The notes beneath the pieces are model-generated. The model did no database searches, was not told the origin of the DNA, and saw only the letters and a program-made list of their open reading frames with translations. Shown in pieces: positions 16,601 to 25,600 of a stretch of DNA of 37,889 bases (position 1 is the first letter of the stretch; each line of letters starts with the position of its first letter). The translations under genes were made by a program, and so were the position numbers. The DNA is from an uncultured bacterium (GTDB lineage Bacteria > Bacteroidota > Bacteroidia > Bacteroidales > Bacteroidaceae): the NCBI GenBank assembly GCA_905214795.1, contig CAJMNM010000033.1:1-37889 (forward strand), given 5' to 3'.

Positions 16601-18926
16601 TAATCCAGAAGATAGCAGAGTAGTATGTGATTCTGTTTATATCGGCAATAACTATATAGTGAATACAGCAAATGAAGATTGGGGATGTTTAGGTATTTGT
16701 GTCGGTTTTGCTGCTAATGTTGATATTTGCCATAATGAACTTCGCGATTTACCGTATTCAGCCATCAGTATGGGTTGGGGATGGAACACAGAACTAAGCT
16801 GTATGTACAATAATCATATTACAGCTAATCATATTAATGGGTTTGCAACTCAAATGCGTGACGCCGGTGCCATTTATACACTGTCTGCTCAACCCAATTC
16901 GTCTATCCAAGGAAACAGAATAGAAGGAGTAGGTGACCCATTGTTCGATCCCGTCATGTGGGATATGCGTCATTCTCAATTTGATATATATACTGATGAA
17001 GGTACAGATTATTTTATAGTAAAAGACAATTGGTGTGAGCGTGGTGAGATTTCGAAAAATAAAAATGGAAATCACAACACATGGGGTGAGAATAGTCCTA
17101 ATGTAGACGAAAATATTAAGCTTGCTGCTGGTTTAGAGACAGGATACAGCTATATACGGGACAAGGTAAAAACATACTGTTATGCACCTGTAGACTCAAT
17201 TTCAGAACCTAACCCAGCTGAAAGAATTGATTATATTGCTCAGAATGAAGGATTCAAAACAGGAACTGCCATTGCCGTAGACTTGAACAATGATAACTTG
17301 CTTGACATTGTATATGGTGGTGGAGAAAGTTTCCAGGTACAGACTGCCGGGGTTCGTATAAATACGGGCAATTATGGATTTGCTGCAACTCAAGGTTTGA
17401 AAAGGTTGCACATGAATAATTTGGCAGCAGGCGATTTGAACGGTGACGGATATACTGATTTAGTGCAGGCCGGTTGGGATTTCTGGAACAGTTATAATGC
17501 TGTGCTGATGAATGATGGAACAGGTCGGCTGAAAGAGATGGAAATCCAGAAAGACAAGAATACTGCGCCAGCATGTGGTATAGCAGATATAAACAATGAT
17601 GGGTTGAGCGATTACTTCTTTGTAGGAAACGATGGAGACAATAATTTTTATATGCAGAATGCTGATCGTTCATTTGCCAATCCGGTTGCCAAACTGGACC
17701 TGCCAAGCGGCTTTTCTGATCCGAGCATGATTTATGCAGATTTCAACAATGATCAAAATGTAGATATATGTTTGTTATCTAATAAATCAGACGGTGTGTA
17801 TACAAAGATATGGTATAATGACGGTAATGGTAATTTTACCGAGAAAACCGTGGCGTTTACCGAAAAAGGTACAAGAGGTGGTATGGATTATGCCGATGTT
17901 AATTCAGACGGGTATATAGACATCGTCATCGGCGGGTTATTGCCAGGAGAGCAATGGGACACTCCTGCAGAAAATGGAGGAAAGACTGTAACATTGTATC
18001 TGAACGATAAACAAGGAAACTTTGTCAAACATCAGGAATTTAGCGAATATATGTTAGACAATGTGACACAGCCTATACGCTTTTGTGATTGGAACAATGA
18101 CGGATATTCAGATCTTATTATTACAGGTTGGAATATTTCTCATGGAAATATATCACAAACAGATGTTTATTTGAATGATGGTAAAGGAAACTTTACGTTG
18201 GCTGACATAGACTTGCCAGGTGTAAGCGAGGGGTCTATTGAATTGGCGGATTTTGCAAACAGTGGAAAGAATGACATTCTCATCAGCGGTAATTGCAATG
18301 GTGGTTTCAACGGACATACTTCAGATCGCCGTATTGCTGTGTTGTGTAAAAATACAATAGATAAAGTTAATACGTCTCCAAATGTTCCTGACGGGCTTTC
18401 TGCCATAGTAAACGGTAACAGTGTGGAACTAAAATGGAATGCGAGCTCAGATAAAGAAAGTTCTCAAAACTCTTTGTCGTATAACTTCTATATCCGGGAT
18501 CTCAATACGGGTTTGTTCTTAACTTCGCCTGATGCTGATATCACTAATGGAATGCGTCATGTCAGCAGAATGGGTAATGCTTGGACAAATTGCAGATGGA
18601 CATTGCATGATTTGCCTGTTGGTGAGTATGCTTGGAGTGTACAAGCCATAGATGCAGGTTACAAAGGCTCAATGTTTGCTCCAGAGCAGATATTTACCGT
18701 GACAGATCCTGACGGTATAAAAGAAACAACAGCTTCTGTTGATAATCTCTTAGTTACAGTTGTAGACAAAGGGGTAAATTTGAAATTGAAGAAGCCCCAG
18801 AAAATTACAATAAGCAGTATTGATGGAAAATGTGTTTTTTCGAGGTTTTTTGGAGTAGGAACTTATGACATATCCTTATCTTCAGGCTTCTATCTGGTAA
18901 ATTCAGAGAAAGTGGTAATAAAATAA
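13602..18926 (+). CDS. giant secreted GH141-like glycosidase with FG-GAP/VCBS repeats
   Basis: The protein has 1774 residues with a signal peptide (1-23). Two homologous carbohydrate-binding-like domains lie at about 40-155 and 365-500, sharing FGGWGTKxxNTD and TVYRF/TTYRF-type motifs. Between them is a cadherin-like beta-sandwich (about 270-352). Residues about 590-1190 look like family GH141: YIWVAPDGDDTAQGTEQAPF, EIHIVLKGGTYRLDKTV and PVISGGIEIEGW, then a right-handed beta-helix with many N-rich turns. GH141 includes a characterised alpha-L-fucosidase acting on pectin rhamnogalacturonan II. Residues about 1220-1590 hold six calcium-type FG-GAP/VCBS motifs (DLNGDGYTD, DVNSDGYID, DWNNDGYSD). 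A fibronectin-III-like domain (1590-1705) and a sorting-like C-terminus follow. Context with GH29 supports action on a fucosylated glycan; the exact linkage is unknown. Confidence 0.82.
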   Translation: MIKFQTKTIAGMSVLLISALSMANVTIEGLYGETPCFTPTYTEKENLVPHPECDDLNGFGGWGTKSINTDSRYVYCGDKSIAVASPWGGTLELNNLKGNTVYRFLARVYAPQGLSAMISAYNHSYGDGDIDLWTSERTDEWETVDITFKTANTNSTGLYFVGATGSGNVYIDNYEAYIVEEPVIRVQCIDEKGGLLKEDRIITGEWGLDPSKYLRIGDEYIAEDDKQVIVKDGIKYHYDDTSNSDRIIIEEGENVLKMRFTQITGQSDNANLMSITVPDGQMEPDFSSDVTEYSVLLPGNTSVQPICEKQEAEQKIAGDELVDLTSGMGRSEIVVTAENGTSTKTYIINYRVIPTDGSFTQTYTDRENLIKDPYCEDLSSFGGWGTKTVNTDLKYIHNGKTSIAVGSPFKGTLEIQSLQPNTTYRFIAQVYATKDVTAQFGWFNHGLGNGDINFNINTEYETWQKADFTLKTSDAGGNVYFTGNYGEGLAYIDNYELYIVKEPSLKIHFVDSNGDKIKKDTIITGDWTSTEPSKYLMIGHEFIAQGKEYEYFILNGVYYELDIQNGNNKIILEEGENELTLQYKSIVIPSSTYIWVAPDGDDTAQGTEQAPFATLQHALTHARDLRQQDTPMGEIHIVLKGGTYRLDKTVNLTYEDSGKPYSPTIIEAAEGETPVISGGIEIEGWSNAGTVSGLPEVAQQNVWMASTPQIDGSFLNFRQLYVNGVKMKRASTFDDLSMARLISVDKNAGELVIPRPTEFNDVPENLEMTIVQDWVVNHMRVENAEHNDYQSTLTFKQPESEIEFKRPWPILRAEENSFSNHCYYFSNALELLNRPQEWFNDHTGGKVYYWPRYGETTETIEAIAPVHETLVDIEGTLDRLVSHITFKGITFEHTTWMRPSESGQVSLQAGQYLLDAYSDPNTPAGNVAYVGRPSAGISVKNARNINFEDCLFQHMASTAVDFVSGTKQVKVEGCAFNDIGGTAVQAGFFGDETFEAHQPYNPEDSRVVCDSVYIGNNYIVNTANEDWGCLGICVGFAANVDICHNELRDLPYSAISMGWGWNTELSCMYNNHITANHINGFATQMRDAGAIYTLSAQPNSSIQGNRIEGVGDPLFDPVMWDMRHSQFDIYTDEGTDYFIVKDNWCERGEISKNKNGNHNTWGENSPNVDENIKLAAGLETGYSYIRDKVKTYCYAPVDSISEPNPAERIDYIAQNEGFKTGTAIAVDLNNDNLLDIVYGGGESFQVQTAGVRINTGNYGFAATQGLKRLHMNNLAAGDLNGDGYTDLVQAGWDFWNSYNAVLMNDGTGRLKEMEIQKDKNTAPACGIADINNDGLSDYFFVGNDGDNNFYMQNADRSFANPVAKLDLPSGFSDPSMIYADFNNDQNVDICLLSNKSDGVYTKIWYNDGNGNFTEKTVAFTEKGTRGGMDYADVNSDGYIDIVIGGLLPGEQWDTPAENGGKTVTLYLNDKQGNFVKHQEFSEYMLDNVTQPIRFCDWNNDGYSDLIITGWNISHGNISQTDVYLNDGKGNFTLADIDLPGVSEGSIELADFANSGKNDILISGNCNGGFNGHTSDRRIAVLCKNTIDKVNTSPNVPDGLSAIVNGNSVELKWNASSDKESSQNSLSYNFYIRDLNTGLFLTSPDADITNGMRHVSRMGNAWTNCRWTLHDLPVGEYAWSVQAIDAGYKGSMFAPEQIFTVTDPDGIKETTASVDNLLVTVVDKGVNLKLKKPQKITISSIDGKCVFSRFFGVGTYDISLSSGFYLVNSEKVVIK

Positions 18927-18951
18927 GGGATATTATTAGTTTTAATTATTT

Positions 18952-18998
18952 ATTATTCCGTCCTTTTTGGCTTCAGAAGTCAGAATGGGCGGAATAAT
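18952..18998 (+). terminator. stem-loop after the GH141-like gene
   Basis: Arms 18952-18963 and 18987-18998 pair over 12 bp with one G-U. It lies 26 bases after the stop codon. No T-run follows, so it may stabilise the 3' end of the message instead of terminating it. Confidence 0.5.
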
Positions 18999-19057
18999 TG
19001 TGAGTCAAGATAGATGATTTTTACAGAATCATTTAGTAATGATTTAATTTTTGCACA

Positions 19058-19097
19058 AAATAAAATGAGGGTGTGATTCTACACCCTCATTTTATTT
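19058..19097. terminator. bidirectional terminator
   Basis: A perfect 17-bp stem (19058-19074 with 19081-19097) has a 6-base loop. It is A-rich on one outer arm and T-rich on the other, so it reads as a Rho-independent terminator on both strands. It sits between two convergent genes. Confidence 0.9.
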
Positions 19098-19134
19098 GTA
19101 TTTCTTTATCTATATACGTCTGTTATCAGACCGA

Positions 19135-20049
19135 TTAGAACAGTTTAGCAGGATAAACACCTTCGTCAATCAAAGACTGAATCTTGGCAACTACAGCGTC
19201 ACGGTCGGCTGCGTAGGTTACACCAAACCACTTGCTGGTGGTGTCAAGCACCTTAACGGTAGCTGTACCGTCGTTGATCAGTTTGTCTACCATCAATGGG
19301 ATGAAGAATTCGGCTTTCAGGTTCTCCATGTTCTTCGGGTCGCTCAAGAAAGCTTTGAAGTAGTCTTCGCTATATGCGAAATAGTCTGGAGTAAAGCCCC
19401 ACATGTTCATTGAAACAGGTACGTTCTCACCACCTACAGGCTGCCATTCGCCGTTCTCATCCTTGTAAGAGATGACACCGTTTACGCGCATGATTTCAGT
19501 ACGCTCAACCACATCGGTCAGGTTGCCTTCTTCATTACGGCCGCAGATACCACGTGCTACAGAACCGTTCTCAGAAAGGGTATTTCCGATGCGGAAACCA
19601 ACCATGGCATATTTGTTCTTAGAACCTTCGGGCAACTCACTGAGGAATTTGCCGATAGCCATGAAAGCGTCGCGGTTGTAGAAGTCATCGCAGTTGATTA
19701 CGCAGAACGGTTCGTTGATAACATTCTTACCCATCAATACAGCGTGGTTGGTACCCCAGGGCTTAACACGTCCTTCCGGACATTTGAATCCTTCGGGCAG
19801 GTCGTCCAAAGACTGGAATACAAGTTCACACGGAATGTGGCCTTCGTATTTGCTGATGATTTTATCACGGAAGTCTTGTTCGAAATCTTTACGGATTACA
19901 AAGACTAACTTGCCGAATCCTGCCTGAATAGCATCATAGATAGAATAATCCATGATGGTTTCACCGTTAGGACCCAGTCCGTCGAGCTGTTTCAAACCAC
20001 CGTAACGGCTTCCCATACCGGCGGCCAGTAAAAATAAAGTTGGTTTCAT
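19135..20049 (-). CDS. sugar-phosphate nucleotidyltransferase
   Basis: This 304-residue protein is of the NTP-transferase fold. LAAGMGSRYGGLKQL (8-22) is the nucleotide-binding signature of pyrophosphorylases that join a nucleoside triphosphate and a sugar 1-phosphate. INCDDFYNRDAF supplies the metal-binding aspartates, and VPVSMNMWGFTPDYF and FFIPLMVDKLINDGT complete the expected pattern. It resembles the short UTP- or GTP-using enzymes annotated as nucleotidyltransferases in Bacteroidales. The sugar and nucleotide cannot be read from the sequence. It appears to be transcribed alone, from a -7 box at 20090-20097 to the shared bidirectional terminator. It is cytoplasmic, with no signal peptide. 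Confidence 0.88.
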   Translation of the reverse strand: MKPTLFLLAAGMGSRYGGLKQLDGLGPNGETIMDYSIYDAIQAGFGKLVFVIRKDFEQDFRDKIISKYEGHIPCELVFQSLDDLPEGFKCPEGRVKPWGTNHAVLMGKNVINEPFCVINCDDFYNRDAFMAIGKFLSELPEGSKNKYAMVGFRIGNTLSENGSVARGICGRNEEGNLTDVVERTEIMRVNGVISYKDENGEWQPVGGENVPVSMNMWGFTPDYFAYSEDYFKAFLSDPKNMENLKAEFFIPLMVDKLINDGTATVKVLDTTSKWFGVTYAADRDAVVAKIQSLIDEGVYPAKLF

Positions 20050-20089
20050 CTTATTATATTTGTTTAAATGAGGTTAAAGTTATGTCTTG

Positions 20090-20097
20090 CAAAATTA
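20090..20097 (-). promoter_or_regulatory. -7 box of the nucleotidyltransferase gene
   Basis: On the minus strand TAATTTTG fits TAnnTTTG and lies 40 bases upstream of the ATG at 20049. No clear -33 element is visible. Confidence 0.45.
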
Positions 20098-20192
20098 GAA
20101 AATTATTGCTAAAAAGGTGTCTTTTATTTTCGTTTTTTTGGTCTGATGAATAAATTCATCGTGGAATATGCTATATAACAGATGAATAAGTG

Positions 20193-22667
20193 TCAGAATG
20201 GGTATCCAACCGCAAAATGATAGCCCAAACTGTCCTTGAATTTTGGCATGTTGTAATAGCCGCTCTTTCCGGTTTCGTAAGGGGCGTGTATACCAACTCC
20301 CACATCGAAGCGCAGAACAAGGAAGTCGAGATCGTAACGTACACCTAGACCTGTGCCAAGAGCCAGGTCCTTGGCAAAGCGTGACAACTTGAGTGTACCG
20401 CCCGGGCGGTTTTCGTCTTCGTGCATCAGCCAGACATTGCCGGCATCGAGGAATACCGCGCCATAGAGGCTTGAAATAATGGGGAAACGCAGTTCGGCGT
20501 TAAGTTCAAGCTTTATGTCTCCCATTTGGTCAATATAGGAGTATTGTCCTTTATTGGGCGTATAGGCACCGGGACCAATGCCACGTACGGTGAATGCACG
20601 TATGCTGTTGGCACCACCCACACTGAACAGGTCGTTGTAAGGAGCCGCTGTGGAGTTTCCGTAACTGTAAATGACTCCGGTTCCAATACGTGTAGCGATG
20701 CTGGTGCGGCGTGTAAGCTTGAATTCTTCCCTGTATTCGGCTGTCATGCGGATGTATTGTGCGAATGGCACATTGAACAGTTTCTTGTCCTTTTGGTTGA
20801 AAGGCTGCCCGAAAGCTGCAAACAGACCCGAAGTCACATTGCCGCTTTCTTTTACTTCGAAGATAAATGAGCGTGGGTTGTGTGCCCGTCGGGGGCTGGA
20901 GTAAATCAGTGTGTAGCGCATGGACGGCACAAACTGATTACGCATACTGACATAAAGCGCCTCGTTGGCATTCATGATAGAGTCGAACGTAGAAGTAGTG
21001 CTGAGCAGTTCGTCATAGTCCAGACGGAAGGGAACAAATTCATGCTTCAGTGTACTGCGTCCCTGATAAGTATAGAGCATTCTGGCACTGAGAGAAACCA
21101 TGCCGAAATAGTTTGCGCGGTTCATCCAAGTAGCGTCTAAAGTGAAGGATGTAGAGGTCAGCGCTCTTCTGGACATCTTGCGGCCGGCTCCGGGGAAGAT
21201 GATGCGCGGATAGTTCAATGACAGTGAGGTTCCGTATTCGTAAGAGTTGATGACCGAACTCTTACCAGTGACAGAGGATTTGGTTTGCCATTCGTATGAA
21301 CCGTGTACTTCGAATTTCAACATTTCCGCACCACGGAATGCGTTGCGTTTACCCATGCTGAATGACAGACCTGGGCCTACCTGACCGTTGCTTTTTAAGG
21401 TAGCTTTGGTTGAAAACTCACCATCGTATGGTTTATCCAGTACACCTGTGATTACCACATCGAGGGTATCTTGCGTGAAAGTGGTGTCTCTTGGTACATA
21501 TTTAATGTTGACAGAACTGAACACATCCATGCTGTTGAGTCGTTCCTGAACAAAATCCATCAGGTTCTGGCGATAAAGGTAACCTTTCTGATAGTAAAGA
21601 TTACGCCGTATGGCTCCCAGTTTCAGCGGTGTTTTATGGTCTTTATCTGCAAACATCAATGTGAAGTTGCGTCGGGTCAGCGTGTCGGTCAGCTCAAAAC
21701 TGTCGGGATTGTAGATGATGATTGTAGTGTTTCCCAAACGGTATTTTTTTTGAGCAAAGGGTGGAATATCATCGGCCGGACGAACCTGAAGCTGTACAAA
21801 GTTCGGACGGGCTATGGTATCGGCACGGAAGGTGATATATTCCGGCTTGTAAAAATAGAGTCCTTCGTTACGGAACAGGGTGTGCAGACGTGTACGCTCT
21901 GCGTCAAGGTTTATAACGCTGAACGGGTCGTTTTTGTGCAGGTTCCTTTGTGACCAGCTTTTCTGTATCAGTGAGTCGGCCGCGGGTGCGAAGTTCATGT
22001 AGGCGATAGAGTCAAGACGGAATAAGGTGTGTGGCTCTACCATATATCGTACTTTGGCCTGGCGTTCTTTTTTTTGTGGTAAAATCTCGTAGTTGACCGT
22101 ACCCCTGAAGAAACCGTAATTGCGCAATGTGTTTTCGGCCACCTTGGCTCTCAGTTCCGGGTTTACAGTGCTGATAAGCACCGGGTTGGCTGCAATGTGG
22201 TTAAAACACCATTTGCCGAATTTAGATGTCTTGTTTACAAAATGGTTATATACCATCAGGCGGAATGGAAACGGATACCGGTAATAGGAACTTCCAAATA
22301 TGGCATTGTTCGGAGCATAGGCAAGCGCGCTCTTGATTTCAGTACTGACAGTCTCAAAAGCGTCTTTCTGACTGCGTTCTAAAGCCTCTATAGAATCTTT
22401 TTGTGCCTCGGTCAGTTCTTTTTTTGAAGGAATGTTTTTGGTGGTCAGAAGTTCGTCAACTGTTTTGTAGGCTTCTGCCAGGGAGGTGATGACCCCTTCT
22501 TCTTCTTTTTTTTGTTTTTTCTGTTTTTTCTGGCTGTTTCCAAAGGTGATTTCCTTGATACCCGTATAAAGTGTTTCTCCTTCGGGCAGGTTTTTTGTGG
22601 TTGAGCAACCTGTCAGAAGTAGTACACAAGCAGCAAGCCGGATATATGTGGTTAATTGATGTTTCAT
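20193..22667 (-). CDS. tamL: TamL: lipoprotein BamA/TamA-family outer-membrane protein
   Basis: This 824-residue protein begins with a lipoprotein signal ending LLLTGC (Cys21), unlike proteobacterial TamA, which is not lipidated. A lysine/glutamate-rich linker (KKQKKQKKEEE, about 47-57) follows, then POTRA-like regions (FRGTVNYEILPQKKERQAKV; MDVFSSVNIKYVPRDTTF). The C-terminal half is a 16-strand-type barrel with the Omp85 signatures SVGGANSIRAFTVRGIGPG and LGTGLGVRYDLDFLVLRFDV, ending in YPF. With TamB it should form an envelope-spanning assembly or lipid-transport system. Its ATG overlaps the tamB stop (ATGA, 22664-22667), so translation is coupled. TamL lipoproteins in Bacteroidetes are an established variant of TamA. 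Confidence 0.9.
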   Translation of the reverse strand: MKHQLTTYIRLAACVLLLTGCSTTKNLPEGETLYTGIKEITFGNSQKKQKKQKKEEEGVITSLAEAYKTVDELLTTKNIPSKKELTEAQKDSIEALERSQKDAFETVSTEIKSALAYAPNNAIFGSSYYRYPFPFRLMVYNHFVNKTSKFGKWCFNHIAANPVLISTVNPELRAKVAENTLRNYGFFRGTVNYEILPQKKERQAKVRYMVEPHTLFRLDSIAYMNFAPAADSLIQKSWSQRNLHKNDPFSVINLDAERTRLHTLFRNEGLYFYKPEYITFRADTIARPNFVQLQVRPADDIPPFAQKKYRLGNTTIIIYNPDSFELTDTLTRRNFTLMFADKDHKTPLKLGAIRRNLYYQKGYLYRQNLMDFVQERLNSMDVFSSVNIKYVPRDTTFTQDTLDVVITGVLDKPYDGEFSTKATLKSNGQVGPGLSFSMGKRNAFRGAEMLKFEVHGSYEWQTKSSVTGKSSVINSYEYGTSLSLNYPRIIFPGAGRKMSRRALTSTSFTLDATWMNRANYFGMVSLSARMLYTYQGRSTLKHEFVPFRLDYDELLSTTSTFDSIMNANEALYVSMRNQFVPSMRYTLIYSSPRRAHNPRSFIFEVKESGNVTSGLFAAFGQPFNQKDKKLFNVPFAQYIRMTAEYREEFKLTRRTSIATRIGTGVIYSYGNSTAAPYNDLFSVGGANSIRAFTVRGIGPGAYTPNKGQYSYIDQMGDIKLELNAELRFPIISSLYGAVFLDAGNVWLMHEDENRPGGTLKLSRFAKDLALGTGLGVRYDLDFLVLRFDVGVGIHAPYETGKSGYYNMPKFKDSLGYHFAVGYPF

Positions 22668-25600
22668 TTTTCTGAATTCACGGTTTGTGGGTCGGTAGCT
22701 TTCTTTCTGTTCCTGAAAATAAACAGTTCGCCGAGTCTGTTCATCTTGCGGCGCAAGACGAGACCTACGCCCATTTCTGTGATCTCGCCTTCGAGCAGAG
22801 ACTCGTAATTCTGGTCATAGAACAGGGTAATATAACGTGTGGCGCTTTTGTCCAGACGGTATTCAATGGATGCGTTGTCAATAAGACTTTGGCCGGTATT
22901 TTCTTCATCACTGTTGGTGGAGACTTTTCCTCCGATGATAATGCTGATGCGGTTACCCCAGAAACGTTTGGCAAACTGGAACGAATAGTCGGTGCGTGAC
23001 GATCCGTCGGAGTTGGTTTCATTTTCCATACCCAATGTGATGTCGACAGTTTGCAACGCCTTTCCTGTGATGCCTGAAATCTCGTTCTGCAGGAAAGCAT
23101 TGAGGGCATTTCCGGCAGAGAATGATTCAAGATTGCTGTCGGCAAGGTACATGCCTGTTGCCAGCATGGTTACAGCCAGACGGCCGCGCTGTTCGACAGA
23201 CATGGAAGCCAATTGGTTTTGGACGTTCATATCCTCGGGAGCTACGAGCGTAAATTCCAACCCCATGTCTTTCAGTGTTTGGGTTATGGATAAACCGACA
23301 TCGAACGCGACGCTGCGTGGGGTGTTGTTTTCGGTGACAGTGGCTTTTACCCGTTCGGTTGCAGCCAGATTAATTCTTGGGTTTGAAACGTCACCGTTGA
23401 ATTCAACATAACTGCCATTCTTTATGGTGAAGGTCTTTAGCGGAATGACCGGCAGCGAATATTTCATTTTTCCGTTAAGTATGGTGTATCGTCCGTTCAT
23501 GGTTAAACCGTTGAGCGGGGTGTAGAGCATGGTGAGTTCGCCACCACCTTCAAGGTCTACATAACTTGAACGGTCTGCGCTTAATATGCAATGTACTAGT
23601 GCGGCTTGGTCGATATTGATGCTGGTGGTGAGGTTCAGATTCATCGGCTTGGGGCGTTCTACCTTTTTGGTGGATAGTGTGTCACTGAAATCCTCAAAGA
23701 TAACCAGGTCGTGCAGACGGTCTTCAACGGTTAGCGGTGAGTCTTTAAGCACATAGGTGACATCTGTATTGCCTAATACATTCAGACGCCCTCCCATGTT
23801 GATGTTGTTGAGATCGCCTTTGACAAACAGATTTAGATCGACATAAACTTTACCGTAAGCGATGGCATCTTTTGTCATTTTGGCGTTGATGAGTTCATAA
23901 TTGTGTGCGTTGACCTGTAATGCCATGTTGATGTCGTCAAACTTTGAGAAGTCGATGTTTCCGTCAACGACCAATGGCTCTTTACCGGTTGAATAAACCA
24001 AAAGACGGTCAAAATCAAGACGGTTGTTTTTAATCTTGACAGTATCGGTCGGCAGACTCAGATTCAGGCTGTATTCTTTTGACTTTATTTTCATATCATT
24101 AAATGCCATCCAACCGTTAATGAGAGGTTGAGACGGGGTACCTGTCAGTGACAGAACGCTGTTCATGGCTCCGTCGAGCGACATTGTTTGTTGAGGCAGG
24201 AAGCCGTTGGCAAGCGTGAGCGGCATATTGATAATGTTGATGTCGCCTGTCAGCGCTTCCGGCTTGTCATCATTCTGTGTCTGATAATTACAGCTGGCAG
24301 AAAGAATCTCATTATCGTTTTGCAGCAGATGTGCATCGACGAAATGTGAGCCGTCATCATTAGGCAAATAAATGGCGTTGAACGCGATATTGCCAAGAGG
24401 AGCCTGTTCGAAGGTCATATCTGTGACATTGACATCGGCAAGTGCGGAGATATTTTCCGTGGTTTGGATAAAATGAACATCACAGCCCATCATGCCGGTA
24501 ATGCGGGGTGCGTATGGCAATACGTTTGTCAGTTCTTCCAGATCCCAGTGTGCCAGACTGATGTTAAGGTCTTGTAACGCTTCGGGGTTATCATTGGAGT
24601 AAATCCGGGCGCTGGTACCATCATCTGCAACCAGATCAATGTTCGCTTCTACACGTCTGTCATTGCCAAGATAGACAAAGTTATCGTTGTTGATTTTGAA
24701 TTTACGGTAAGCAATAATCGGGTCAGTTTGTGAGAATATAAAACGCACTCCGTTTTCTTTCAAATCAGCTCTGATACCAAGATCAATGCCTTTTTCGCCT
24801 TTCTCGTCAAGATAGGTTAGTGAAAGGCCCGCGCCGGTGCTGTGGAGATAGCCTTTGGCTTGGGCGTCGAAAACAAATTGTTCGTTTGCGGGGCCGTTTC
24901 GTACGCGTCCCTCGAATTTCACACCTGTTGAGTCCTGGAAAAGTTGCATCTGCAGTGTGTCGAGTACAATACTGCCCGTATGTAGGGCATGGATGTATCC
25001 TCTTCCGTTTATTCCGGTTTGTGGAGTGGTGTGGAAATCCATCAACAATTTTTCGTAGTCTAATCCTTGTGCGGCAAGATATTTGCTGAACGGATTATCC
25101 TTACCGGATTTTACATAGAAACTGAGTGTTGGCAGTAATGTCCTGAGGGAGTCTTGATTCAGATGTTTATTTTTAACCTGTTTCTGCAAGGCGGTGTTGA
25201 AATTTTCAAGTTTATCCATGATGGTCTGGAATTCTCCCTGACCGAACAAGGTAAGTCTGAAATCACCGGCAGAAGCATAGGCGTAAGTTGTATCAGGAGT
25301 GGCAAACATGCTCATCTCTAAATTCTTTGGACGGTATACTGAGTCTTTTGTGGTGAGCGTAATGTCGGCTATTCCGCCATTCATCTGATGGAATTTATTG
25401 AAGTCGCTTTGTCCGTCCGCGTACAAATGGAAACCTGTAGAGAAAGGATATGTGGTTAATCCGAAAGCTTGCAAATCGATACGGTTCAGTGTCGCATCCA
25501 GACTTATTCCTACATTCTTATTGTTTTTGTGGAAAATGGTATTCAGTTGGGTGTAAAGTTCCAATAGCGGATTCCGGCTTTCGAATACAAGATTTCCCTG

